From an uncultured Lachnospiraceae bacterium (GTDB taxonomy: Bacteria; Bacillota; Clostridia; Lachnospirales; Lachnospiraceae), in contig CADBFP010000030.1 in NCBI GenBank assembly GCA_902793995.1, positions 1-40,104 of the forward strand: a stretch of DNA of 40,104 nt, read 5' to 3'. Both the position numbers and the translations under genes were made by a program. The notes beneath the pieces were generated by a model. The model searched no databases. It saw only the letters and a program-made list of their open reading frames with translations, and had not been told where the DNA came from. Below, piece after piece: positions 1-7,554 of the stretch. Within the stretch, counting starts at the first letter, position 1; every line of letters starts with the position of its first letter.

Positions 1-11
1 TCTTCTGCCAT
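1..11 (-). CDS. Possible 5' end of a leftward gene, cut by the window edge
   Basis: An ATG at positions 11-9 on the minus strand is followed by GCA GAA GA, giving Met-Ala-Glu and an acidic residue before the sequence ends. A purine-rich GGGAG lies about 12 bases upstream, which is a rather long spacing, and a strong promoter lies at 115-143. Only three and a half codons are visible, so no product can be named. The call rests on the promoter having nothing else to transcribe. Confidence 0.3.
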
Positions 12-114
12 CGTCTTACGCTCTCCCGCTGTTGATTCTATTAGGAATTTTCAGGGTTGGAATGCATCATTTAATTGTCAAGGTTCCAGACGCCTTTTTT
101 CAGGCGCAAGGGGT

Positions 115-143
115 AATTTACCACGCGCAGTTGAACTTGTCAA
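115..143 (-). promoter_or_regulatory. Sigma-A type promoter reading leftward out of the window
   Basis: On the minus strand a perfect -35 TTGACA (143-138) is separated by 17 bases from a -10 TAAATT (120-115). Transcription would start near 108 and give a leader of about 97 bases before the ATG at 11. A short inverted repeat (CGCCT/AGGCG, about 91-106) falls in that leader but has no T-run. The 5' untranslated region is long for this gene-dense window, so a regulated leader is possible but not shown. Confidence 0.6.
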
Positions 144-209
144 CCACTTTTTTACGATTTCTTAAATTATTTTTCCGGGATATTGAAATGACCCGTATTT
201 ACAGTGAAA

Positions 210-911
210 TCAATGCGTTTCCGAAAGCTCGTCTTCCTCTTCCAAAAGCCTCAGTCCCGCCGTATCCGTTACAGGCAAAGAAAAGCAAATCGCCTTGGAG
301 CTGGTTTCCAAACCCGCTTTTTCCATAATGGAGGACATGATGTGATTCTTATTATTCGTAGCGGATACAATATAGATGATATCTTTTTCCGATGCCAGAG
401 ATACGCCGAAAAACTGTTCCGCACTCTTCATGCCGGTCCCCCGGGCATGGATCACCGTGCCGCCTGCCGCCCCCGCTTCCCGGGCCGCATCCATTACCGG
501 CTCGCTGTATCCCTGATTGCAAATCACCATAATCAATTCCCGCTTGGTTCCCTGCATAACCGATTCCTCTTTTCTTTCAAAGGGTTGTTCCTGGGTTAAA
601 AAAGCCAGTTCCCGCTTCCCGCCTATACTGCTTAAGGGCACGGTGAAAGCAATCCCCGTAGCAGGTATATCAATGCGTAGCTTTTGCCTTAAATCTCTCT
701 TAATAGCAGGCCATTTTCCGGCGGTCACAAAGGAAAAGCAGACTGCCTTTTCCGTACTGTCCAGGCCCAGCATATTCAGCGTGGCATGGGTGGCCGTTCC
801 ATAACCCAGAGCTATCAGATTAACTTCCAGCTTTTGCTCCTGATAAATCTCTAATAACTGGCTCAATCTGTTCCGGGCCACAATGGCGATTAATAAACTG
901 ACAGAATCCAT
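210..911 (-). CDS. P-II-like protein with two tandem domains, partner of DUF1538 protein
   Basis: A predicted 233-residue cytosolic protein resembling the P-II signalling family. The chain divides into two similar halves of about 100 residues, each with a beta-alpha-beta start (LLIAIVARN near the N terminus; LIMVICNQG after residue 120), a glycine-rich T-loop-like stretch and a closing AxxFxxP strand. The second half, with HARGTG and AEQFFG, is closer to a classical P-II domain and the first half has drifted. The ATG at 911 is chosen over the GTG at 914 because AGGAG lies six bases upstream. It follows the DUF1538 gene by 11 bases, and its ribosome site touches that gene's stop. P-II-like genes beside DUF1538 genes are a known association, so it probably regulates or senses for the transporter. 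The ligand is unknown. Confidence 0.75.
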   Translation of the reverse strand: MDSVSLLIAIVARNRLSQLLEIYQEQKLEVNLIALGYGTATHATLNMLGLDSTEKAVCFSFVTAGKWPAIKRDLRQKLRIDIPATGIAFTVPLSSIGGKRELAFLTQEQPFERKEESVMQGTKRELIMVICNQGYSEPVMDAAREAGAAGGTVIHARGTGMKSAEQFFGVSLASEKDIIYIVSATNNKNHIMSSIMEKAGLETSSKAICFSLPVTDTAGLRLLEEEDELSETH

Positions 912-922
912 CACAGTCTCCT

Positions 923-2422
923 TTACAACTCGATGATGGCGAAATCATCCAGTTCCCCATAAGCCAGGCCAGAAGCGATAGACACGGGTTTCCGGCTGCG
1001 GGCCTTCATGGCATAAACCAGTCCCAAAAGCTGGATGGTGATGAGGGGGGTCATGGCTACCAGGGCCACCACTCCAAAGGCATCCGTAATCACATTGCCC
1101 CCTCTTGCCAGACAAACGCCGGTTGCCAGCGGCAGCAGAAAGGTGGCTGTCATAGGGCCGGATGCCACGCCGCCGGAGTCGAAGGCAATGGCGGTGAAAA
1201 AGGGCGGAACAAGGAAGGAAAGACCTAAAGCCAACGCATAACCGGGAAGAATGAACCACAGCAGCGAAGTGCCTGTCAGCACCCGCAGCATGGAAAAGCC
1301 CACCGAGGCGGATACGCCCAGACAAAGGCAGCGCTCTAAAACTTTTTCCGGAATGGCACCGTCGGTTATTTCTTCAACCTGTCGGGTCAGAACCGATACC
1401 GCCGGTTCTGCTTTCACGATATAATAGCCGATGATGATTCCCACGGGAATTAAGATGCGGTAAAAAGACAGACCCGCCAGAACCTGTCCCAGATACAGCC
1501 CTGCCGGCATAAAGCCTACATTGGCTCCGGTCAGGAACAAAACCAGACCGATATATGTATAGGCCGCTCCTACCAAAATCTTTTTCAGGCTCCGTCCATC
1601 CATTTTGATCAGGATAAACTGGAACAGCAGAAACAAGACAAGAATCGGAAACAAAGACTTGGCCATTTCCCATAAATAGGTGGGAAATCCTTTGACAAAC
1701 ATTTTTCCCAGGGCGATGCTTTCGTTTACCTCTGGCAAAGAAGCAGCCGAAAAAGCTGTGCTTTCCGGGTGATAAGCCATACCCAGAATCAAAACCGTCA
1801 GAATGGGGCCGATGGAACAGAGGGCTACCAGACCCATACTGTCCTCTGCGGCAGATCGGTCGCTTCGGATGGAGGAAATACCCAACCCGAAGGCCATAAT
1901 GAAAGGCACGGTCATAGGCCCGGTGGTAACGCCGCCGGCATCAAAGGCCACGGCAAGAAAATCCCGGGGCACAAAGAAAAGAAGAAGAAATATCAAGGCA
2001 TAAAAGATCAATAGCAGCGTGCGCAGCGGAATGCGAAAAACCATGCGCAGAAAAGCCAGCAGCAGGAAAATGCCCACCCCGACGGCTACGGAAATGATTA
2101 AAACCAAGTTGGGGACTGACTGAACCTGCTGGGCCAAAACCTGCAAATCCGGTTCGGATATGGTGATTAAAAAACCCAGGAAAAAGCCTAAGACTAAAAT
2201 GAGAGGGAGTTTTTTGGTGCGGGTAATGGCGGAACCCATCCGGCCACCCATGGGCCCCATGGCCAATTCCGCCCCCAGGGAGAAAAACATTTCTCCCACA
2301 AGAAGCAGGACACTGCCCAACAAAAAGGTCAGCAGTATCCCGCTGGGTAACGGCGCCACCGTCAGGCTTAAGGCCAAAACAATAACCAGAATAGGACCGA
2401 TAGCCCGGATGGCTTCAATCAT
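923..2422 (-). CDS. DUF1538 integral membrane protein, two fused homologous halves
   Basis: A polytopic membrane protein of about 499 residues with roughly a dozen hydrophobic segments. Two halves repeat the same signatures: an acidic ISEPDLQVL / KAEPAVSVL segment (about residues 80 and 330), then FDAGGVTTGPMT / FDSGGVASGPMT (about residues 155 and 410). This tandem repeat identifies DUF1538. I recall that a two-gene DUF1538 pair (UmpA/UmpB) from Halomonas was reported as a Na+(Li+,K+)/H+ antiporter, so cation/proton exchange is a reasonable guess, but transport is not proven here. The reading frame also opens at a TTG at 2449, but the AGGA there is only one base away. The ATG at 2422, preceded by AAGAG, fits better, though the ribosome site is weak. 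The gene lies between the TPR gene and the P-II-like gene and is probably cotranscribed with both. Confidence 0.8.
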   Translation of the reverse strand: MIEAIRAIGPILVIVLALSLTVAPLPSGILLTFLLGSVLLLVGEMFFSLGAELAMGPMGGRMGSAITRTKKLPLILVLGFFLGFLITISEPDLQVLAQQVQSVPNLVLIISVAVGVGIFLLLAFLRMVFRIPLRTLLLIFYALIFLLLFFVPRDFLAVAFDAGGVTTGPMTVPFIMAFGLGISSIRSDRSAAEDSMGLVALCSIGPILTVLILGMAYHPESTAFSAASLPEVNESIALGKMFVKGFPTYLWEMAKSLFPILVLFLLFQFILIKMDGRSLKKILVGAAYTYIGLVLFLTGANVGFMPAGLYLGQVLAGLSFYRILIPVGIIIGYYIVKAEPAVSVLTRQVEEITDGAIPEKVLERCLCLGVSASVGFSMLRVLTGTSLLWFILPGYALALGLSFLVPPFFTAIAFDSGGVASGPMTATFLLPLATGVCLARGGNVITDAFGVVALVAMTPLITIQLLGLVYAMKARSRKPVSIASGLAYGELDDFAIIEL

Positions 2423-2462
2423 TTTTTCTCTTAGTCGACTTGCGTACAAATCCTAACCCGTG

Positions 2463-4622
2463 TTATTTAATAAACTTGCCCTTTAAAATAAGATATCCTT
2501 CCTTATTGTAGCGCTTTCCGAAAAGGCCGCCTTTCCGCTCAGACATATCTGCCGCCTCTTCGATCATATTCTCCGCTTCTTCTTTGGTAAACAGAATTCC
2601 TTTATCCCGTCTGGCTTCCGCAGCATTTTGCAAAGCCACATCGCCTGCTTCATCCAGCACGCAGTCAATGGAAGTCAGGTAATTCTTGGCATAAGTAATA
2701 AAGTCGGCTTCACTCATCCCGATAGTTCCCAGGGAACCGGTTGTGCTCTCAATCTTTTTAACCACTTTGGTGGCCCCTTCCAAATTGACGGCTTCCGCCT
2801 GAGGAACAGCGTCTTTAATGTCCTTTACGACAGTGGTTTTTCCGTCGCTGATTTTTATGTCCGGCTTTTCCCTGGCATCCCGGATTTCCGCAATGGGTAT
2901 CTCTTTGGTGATGGATTTTTCGGACTCAACAGGTGCCGCCGCTTCACCGGCGATCACCTTGGATTCCAGGGGTTCAGAATCCTGCTTTGTCTCTTCCACT
3001 GCATCCAAGACCGGCTGAACAATCGTGGCTTCCTCCTTTGCCGTGGCCAATAAAGCCGCACTCTGATCCATAAGAAAATCGCTGAAGCTGAAGGGATTCT
3101 CCGATTCTTCAGGCTTGATTTCCGGCTTGCTCTCCTTGACTTCTGTTTCGGCTTCTTCCTTGACTTCTGTTTCGGCTTCTTCCTTGACTTCGGATACAGT
3201 GCCGGTTTCGGATGCTTCGCTTGCTGCGATTACTTCCTTTTCCTCTGCTTCCGTGTGAAGCACTTCTTCGGCCGCCGCCTCAATCACAGTTTCGGCAGGA
3301 AGCAGCGGCTCTTCCGCCGGGAAAGCGCCGGCAGCTAAAGCCCAGTCTTCGCCGGAGGCTTCCGTATCCAAATCGAAATTGAAGCTCAGCTGTTCCAACT
3401 CCTCCTCTAAAGGCAAGGGAGCGGCAATGTCTTTTTGCCCGTCCTCTTCAGAAATGGGTTTGGCGGCTTCTACCAATTCTCCTTCCACCGTTTCGGACAT
3501 TTTAATCAATACATCTTCCGCCCGCATTTCCGATACTTCGATCTGCGGAAGGACTTCTTCCTTGGCAATGAACTCCGTAAGCCTGGAATCCAGATAAGCC
3601 AGCTGTTCCGCATTGTCCGCCAGCACAAATACCTGCTCCGAATTATCGTATTTAAGACTGTGCACGATATCAGCCAGAAGACTTTCCGAAATAGCCCCGG
3701 CCTCATCAATCAACATATCTTTTCCCTTAGTGTGCTCCTGCGCCGCCTCAAAACCGATTTGATTAAAGCGCTCCGCCGAAATACGGGTCAGCTTCCGCAT
3801 CGGTTTTCCCTGGCTGCGATAGTATTGAGACAACTGCTCCAGGGCCTTCGGCACCGCCTTTTCCAAATTGGTTGCATTGATTAAAAGAATCTGAGCCGGC
3901 CAGCTTTCCATGGGTTCCTCTTCCTTTCCGTCTTCCTCGTTTTCCTCTTCTTCGGGGATGGCTTCCCGTTCATTATATTCGTCCACCACTTCCTGGTAGC
4001 GTTTGGCATAGGCCTCCCGGTTATCCCGGTGTTCCTGCTGCAGGGCGCTGAGAGGCGCATATTTCTCTTTCAGGGCCATGGCCTCATCCACATAATCCCC
4101 CACGCCGAACCAAAGGATAATCTCATCGCAAAGCTTTACGCATTGCTCACCCATGCCGGCTTCATCGTACATTTGCGCCAGCCGCAGGGCCCACTCCTCT
4201 TCGAATTCGTATTTCCGGTAGGTTTCCAGAATGGCTATCCGTTTATCCAGCGGTTCTTTTTTCATTTCAGCCAAAAGATAGCGAAGCAAATAGCGGCCGT
4301 TATCATCCGAGGCTTCCTGAAGATACATTTCATAATAATGCTGGGCCAGCTCCACATTCTGGTCCGCAATGGCCAGCCCCGTCAGTTTATACAGAATGCG
4401 TTTGCCCACGGCAGACTCTTCATAGGCCATTTGCAGGAGCTGGGTGGCCGAGCGGTAGTCCCGGGTATTTTCGTAAGCGGCCGCCGTAATGGTCAGCAGG
4501 CGGACGGAATGGACCTCTTCCCAATCCACGGTGTCCGCAATCTTAACGGCGGCTTCATAATCGCCTTTTTTCACCAATTTCTGAATTTTTTCCGCTTTCA
4601 TACTGTAAGTATACTTGTCCAT
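2463..4622 (-). CDS. Large TPR protein with acidic linker and possible degenerate AAA+ domain
   Basis: 719 residues with no signal peptide or membrane segment, so probably cytosolic. Residues 1-200 are helical TPR-like repeats (for example YEAAVKIADTVDW and YRSATQLLQMAYEE). Residues about 240-365 read like a CbbX/SpoVK-type AAA+ core: ILLINAT replaces the Walker A strand, with no GxxGxGK(T/S) loop, but DMLIDEAGAIS resembles Walker B and EQVFVLADNAEQLAYLDSR resembles the sensor 1 strand and following helix. Residues about 390-610 are a low-complexity Glu/Ala-rich linker. The C-terminal 80 residues (FTKEEAENMIEEAADMSERKGG) resemble the helical lid. The ATG at 4622 has a strong AGGGGG site. It lies 12 bases after recR. 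No function is recognised. Loss of Walker A suggests a scaffold rather than an ATPase. Confidence 0.7.
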   Translation of the reverse strand: MDKYTYSMKAEKIQKLVKKGDYEAAVKIADTVDWEEVHSVRLLTITAAAYENTRDYRSATQLLQMAYEESAVGKRILYKLTGLAIADQNVELAQHYYEMYLQEASDDNGRYLLRYLLAEMKKEPLDKRIAILETYRKYEFEEEWALRLAQMYDEAGMGEQCVKLCDEIILWFGVGDYVDEAMALKEKYAPLSALQQEHRDNREAYAKRYQEVVDEYNEREAIPEEEENEEDGKEEEPMESWPAQILLINATNLEKAVPKALEQLSQYYRSQGKPMRKLTRISAERFNQIGFEAAQEHTKGKDMLIDEAGAISESLLADIVHSLKYDNSEQVFVLADNAEQLAYLDSRLTEFIAKEEVLPQIEVSEMRAEDVLIKMSETVEGELVEAAKPISEEDGQKDIAAPLPLEEELEQLSFNFDLDTEASGEDWALAAGAFPAEEPLLPAETVIEAAAEEVLHTEAEEKEVIAASEASETGTVSEVKEEAETEVKEEAETEVKESKPEIKPEESENPFSFSDFLMDQSAALLATAKEEATIVQPVLDAVEETKQDSEPLESKVIAGEAAAPVESEKSITKEIPIAEIRDAREKPDIKISDGKTTVVKDIKDAVPQAEAVNLEGATKVVKKIESTTGSLGTIGMSEADFITYAKNYLTSIDCVLDEAGDVALQNAAEARRDKGILFTKEEAENMIEEAADMSERKGGLFGKRYNKEGYLILKGKFIK
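3135..3192 (-). repeat. 24-bp tandem repeat inside the acidic linker
   Basis: Two identical 24-bp units (3135-3158 and 3159-3182) are followed by a partial third. They encode the repeating octapeptide EAETEVKE. Because the period is a multiple of three, copy number could change without breaking the frame, so linker length may vary between strains. Confidence 0.85.
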
Positions 4623-4634
4623 TTCATCCCCCTG

Positions 4635-5231
4635 TTACAGTATCCGTCGTTCTTCCAACGCCCGGGACAAAGTCATATAATCCATGCCTTCCAGCTCCGC
4701 CCCCACGGGGACGCCGCTGGCAATACGGGAAGTTTTAATACCCAGATTTTTCAATGATCGGCTGATATACATAGCGGTGGTTTCGCCTTCCGTGGTGGAG
4801 CTGGTGGCAATAATCACCTCGCTGATTTCCCCTTCCTGCAGCCGCTGCATCAACTCTTTCAGACGAATCTCGGAAAACCCCAGGCCGTCCATAGGGGAAA
4901 ACACCCCATGCAAAACATGATAGACCCCCTTGTAGCGGCCTGTGTGTTCATAAGCTTCCACATCCCGGGGAGATTCCACCACCATTATCTGCGTCTGATC
5001 CCGGTTTCCGTCCGCGCAAATGGGGCAGATTTCCTGGTCTGTCAAGGTGCAGCATTTACGGCAGAAACGCACATTCTTTCTGGCTTCCAACATGGCGCCG
5101 GCCAAGTCCTCCACCATCTTCTCCGGCTGATTCAGCAGATAATAAGCCAGCCGGGCCGCAGTCTTCTGTCCGATGCCGGGCAGCTTGGTCAATTCCTGCG
5201 TCAAAGTAGAAAAACCACTGCTGGTTTGCAT
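4635..5231 (-). CDS. recR: Recombination mediator RecR
   Basis: 198 residues, the normal RecR length. RecR acts with RecO (and RecF) to load RecA on single-stranded DNA during gap repair. Visible features are a helix-hairpin-helix with KLPGIGQKTAARLAYYLL (about residues 16-33), a four-cysteine zinc site CRKC...CPIC (Cys57, 60, 69, 72), a Toprim domain starting MVVESPRDVEAYE (about 83), and the conserved HGVFSPMDGLG. The start ATG shares one base with the ybaB stop (TAATG), so translation is coupled. dnaX-ybaB-recR is a conserved trio in Gram-positive bacteria. Confidence 0.97.
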   Translation of the reverse strand: MQTSSGFSTLTQELTKLPGIGQKTAARLAYYLLNQPEKMVEDLAGAMLEARKNVRFCRKCCTLTDQEICPICADGNRDQTQIMVVESPRDVEAYEHTGRYKGVYHVLHGVFSPMDGLGFSEIRLKELMQRLQEGEISEVIIATSSTTEGETTAMYISRSLKNLGIKTSRIASGVPVGAELEGMDYMTLSRALEERRIL

Positions 5232-5572
5232 TACAATCCAAAGCCTCCTAAGCCGCCGGCCAAGCCGTTCATGGCATTCTGCTTTTCGCTTTGCACTTGC
5301 CGCAAGGCCTCATTGACCGCCGCCGTCACCAGATCCTCCAGCATTTCCACATCTTCGGGATCTACGACTTCCGGCTTGATGTGGGTGGAAAGGAGCTCCA
5401 TTTTACCGCTAATTACCACTTCCACGGCGCCGCCGCCGGTGCTGACTTTATACTCTTTGCTTTCCAGCTGCTGGCTCATCTCTTCCATTTGGCGCTGCAT
5501 GCGCTGAGCCTGTTTCATCAAGTTTCCCATATTACCGGGCATGCCCCCGGGATAACCGCCGCGTTTTGCCAT
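5231..5572 (-). CDS. ybaB: YbaB/EbfC family nucleoid-associated protein
   Basis: 113 residues. The family forms dimers that bind DNA and may help repair or nucleoid organisation. The N terminus is glycine- and methionine-rich (GGYPGGMPGNMGNLMKQAQRMQ), as in Firmicute members. It is followed by the amphipathic helix with MEEMSQQLESKEYKVSTGGGAV and the conserved VNEAL helix near the C terminus. The ATG at 5572 lies one base after the dnaX stop, with GGAG inside the end of dnaX. Confidence 0.95.
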   Translation of the reverse strand: MAKRGGYPGGMPGNMGNLMKQAQRMQRQMEEMSQQLESKEYKVSTGGGAVEVVISGKMELLSTHIKPEVVDPEDVEMLEDLVTAAVNEALRQVQSEKQNAMNGLAGGLGGFGL

Positions 5573-5573
5573 T

Positions 5574-7196
5574 TTACTCCTCCGTATCTGTCTCTATCTT
5601 CATGTGGATGCCGGATAATTCCTCATCCGTAATATAAACCGGTTCCTTTTCGTCTTTTTTGGCCGTTCGCAAATCAAAGCGCAGGCTTTTTTGATATTTG
5701 GCAGCCGTCAATTGTTCCAAACGGGACAAAGTGCCGAAACTTTTAACCATATTGGCTGTAAAGGTATCCGGAAACACCACCCGCAGCACACCGTTGTCCA
5801 GAGGCTCCAGGCGGCTGCGCTTTAAAAGCTGAACCGATTGATAATCCAGTTCGCCAAGCAGTTCGTTCCAGTGCTGACGGATCAGCTGAAGATCCTCCCA
5901 CTGCGCCGGAGTCAATTTGACGGTTTCGCCTGTTTCTCCTGTTTTCTCGGAATCGGTCTTCCGGCTCCTGGCTGTTTGGGCGGCCTCCGCCGCAGGCGCT
6001 TCCGAAGGAGCGATCTTTCCGGGCGCGATCCCTTCCCTGGCCAGCCGCTCCACACTTCGTTCCAAAGCCCTTAAGCGGGCGCTTAAGGCTTCCTGAGTTT
6101 CTCCTGTTTGGGGACGGATACCCTGGATAGTGGCCACTTCCAGCAGGACACGCTTATCCGCGGCATTCCGCATATCTCCGCCCAGTGCGGAGAAGAGGCG
6201 GATCAGGGTCATCAGTTCTTCCGGGGAAGTCATCTGCCCCTCTTCGGATAAACGAACCCAATCCTCCCGGGAGAGTTCCAGCACATCCGGCGGCGCATCC
6301 GAAGTCATCAAGACCAGGAGATTTCGTAAATACCAGACAAAGTCCGTTACGAAATGCCCCAAATCCCGGCCTTCCTGCCGCATTTCCTGGATGAGATTTA
6401 AAGCATCTGTCGCATCATCCGTCAGCAAAGCTCTGAAATACCGGCTCAAGACAGCGCTGTCCACAGTTCCCAGGGCCTTTAGTACATCCTCATAGCGAAG
6501 AATCTGGCCAGGCATGGCGGAAACGCATTGGTCAAATAAACTGATGGCGTCCCGCATGGCGCCGTCTGCCTTCCGGGCGATATAACTGAGGGCTGCCTCT
6601 TCAGCCTCAATGCTTTCTCCGGCCATCAGCTCCTTTAAGCGCGCCACCATGTCTCCGGGAGTAATCCGGTGGAAATCATAGCGCTGGCAACGGGAAAGAA
6701 CCGTGACGGGAATCGCATGAGGTTCTGTGGTGGCCAGAATAAAAATCACATATTCCGGCGGTTCTTCCAGGGTTTTCAGCATGGCATTGAAGGCGACATT
6801 GGAAATGTTGTGCACTTCGTCTATGATATAAACCCGGTATTTCCCTGTGGGAGGCCTGTATTGCACTTCATCCCGGATTTCCCGTATATTATCCACCCCG
6901 TTATTGGAGGCGGCGTCTATTTCAATTACATTGGTGGAACGGCCTTCCTCTATGCTGCGGCAGGTTTCGCAACGGCCGCAGGCGCAGCCGTCCTGTGGAT
7001 TTTCGCAGTTTACCGCCTGGGCGAAGATTTTGGCCATGGTGGTTTTGCCTGTTCCCCTGGAACCGCAAAACAAATAGGCATGCCCAATCCGCTTGCCTGC
7101 AATTTGGTTTTTCAGGGTTTTAACTATGGCTTCCTGTCCCTTCACTTCATCAAAAGAACGAGGACGCCACTTGCGGTACAACGCTACATAAGCCAT
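5574..7196 (-). CDS. dnaX: DNA polymerase III subunit tau (clamp loader ATPase)
   Basis: 540 residues from the ATG at 7196. An earlier in-frame ATG at 7208 is less likely because the GAGG site overlaps it and sits correctly for the second ATG, giving the usual MAYVALYRKWRP start. The AAA+ core has Walker A GSRGTGKT (about 45-52), a zinc-binding cysteine cluster (Cys64 to Cys79), Walker B with DEVHN, and the LSRCQRYDF sensor/arginine-finger strand. A short domain III/IV tail (residues about 400-540) should contact DnaB and alpha. It heads the run dnaX-ybaB-recR-TPR-DUF1538-P-II, all spaced by 13 bases or less, so a six-gene operon is likely. Confidence 0.97.
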   Translation of the reverse strand: MAYVALYRKWRPRSFDEVKGQEAIVKTLKNQIAGKRIGHAYLFCGSRGTGKTTMAKIFAQAVNCENPQDGCACGRCETCRSIEEGRSTNVIEIDAASNNGVDNIREIRDEVQYRPPTGKYRVYIIDEVHNISNVAFNAMLKTLEEPPEYVIFILATTEPHAIPVTVLSRCQRYDFHRITPGDMVARLKELMAGESIEAEEAALSYIARKADGAMRDAISLFDQCVSAMPGQILRYEDVLKALGTVDSAVLSRYFRALLTDDATDALNLIQEMRQEGRDLGHFVTDFVWYLRNLLVLMTSDAPPDVLELSREDWVRLSEEGQMTSPEELMTLIRLFSALGGDMRNAADKRVLLEVATIQGIRPQTGETQEALSARLRALERSVERLAREGIAPGKIAPSEAPAAEAAQTARSRKTDSEKTGETGETVKLTPAQWEDLQLIRQHWNELLGELDYQSVQLLKRSRLEPLDNGVLRVVFPDTFTANMVKSFGTLSRLEQLTAAKYQKSLRFDLRTAKKDEKEPVYITDEELSGIHMKIETDTEE

Positions 7197-7237
7197 CGCT
7201 ATCCTCATAAAGGCGCTTAGGCAGCACCTTTGGATTT

Positions 7238-7266
7238 ATCCTAACACAAGAAGACTTAAAAGGCAA
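7238..7266 (-). promoter_or_regulatory. Candidate dnaX promoter
   Basis: On the minus strand TTGCCT (7266-7261) and TAGGAT (7243-7238) are 17 bases apart. Each matches consensus at four of six positions. The site lies between the SRP RNA terminator-like T-run and dnaX, where a promoter for the downstream operon would be expected. Confidence 0.4.
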
Positions 7267-7274
7267 TAAAAAAT

Positions 7275-7500
7275 CCGCGCATGCCCCATCGAATACAAAG
7301 AGGTGACCGGATGCTCCGGCGCCCTTACGGCACATAGAGGAGATTGCTTAGTGCTGCTTCGTTCCCGACCTGACACGGTTCACAACTTCTATTGCGTAAG
7401 ACCGAAACACCTTGTTCGGCGCACTTTTCTTTGATCCTCCGCAGGCACATCACCCCTGCAGGCTGCAGGTACAAGGCTCGCCAATGCCCCGGCTGCGCGG
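7275..7500 (-). ncRNA. ffs: Signal recognition particle RNA, long Gram-positive form
   Basis: The minus strand holds the universal SRP helix 8 signature: GTCAGGTCGGGAACGAAGCA is nearly identical to the conserved Ffh-binding hairpin and is followed by GCACTAAGC. The RNA ends pair with each other (CCGCGCA at 7500-7494 with TGCGCGG at 7281-7275) and are followed by a T-run at 7273-7268, which together may serve as terminator. The length of about 226 bases, with a 5' domain before the signature, indicates the Alu-containing form found in Bacillus and Clostridia. The RNA scaffolds Ffh for co-translational targeting of membrane proteins. The position just upstream of dnaX matches Bacillus (scr-dnaX). 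The exact 5' end is not certain and could be as far out as about 7519. Confidence 0.95.
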
Positions 7501-7525
7501 AAAGATAAAACAAAAGTATGGGCGT

Positions 7526-7554
7526 ATTATAATGCGGTTACGGTTCCTTGTCAA
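7526..7554 (-). promoter_or_regulatory. Perfect consensus sigma-A promoter for SRP RNA
   Basis: On the minus strand TTGACA (7554-7549), a 17-base spacer, and TATAAT (7531-7526) all match consensus exactly. Transcription should begin near 7519, about 19 bases before the closing helix of the SRP RNA. The -35 lies inside the last codons of the upstream 806-residue gene. Such strength suits a constitutive, abundant RNA. Confidence 0.93.

Noticed and set aside
86-108. CGCCT/AGGCG inverted repeat as a terminator for the P-II-like gene
   Set aside because: The stem is only five pairs and no T-run follows on the minus strand; it lies downstream of a promoter reading the same way.
4029-4757. Plus-strand open frame of 242 codons across the TPR gene and recR
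   Set aside because: It is antisense to two clear genes, is rich in His, Phe and Gln, and has no ribosome site or family motif.
5655-5661. A-run in dnaX as a programmed frameshift site for a gamma subunit
   Set aside because: The run AAAAAAG is in the wrong frame for the classical heptamer and lies about 25 codons before the stop, where a shift would not make a useful short subunit.
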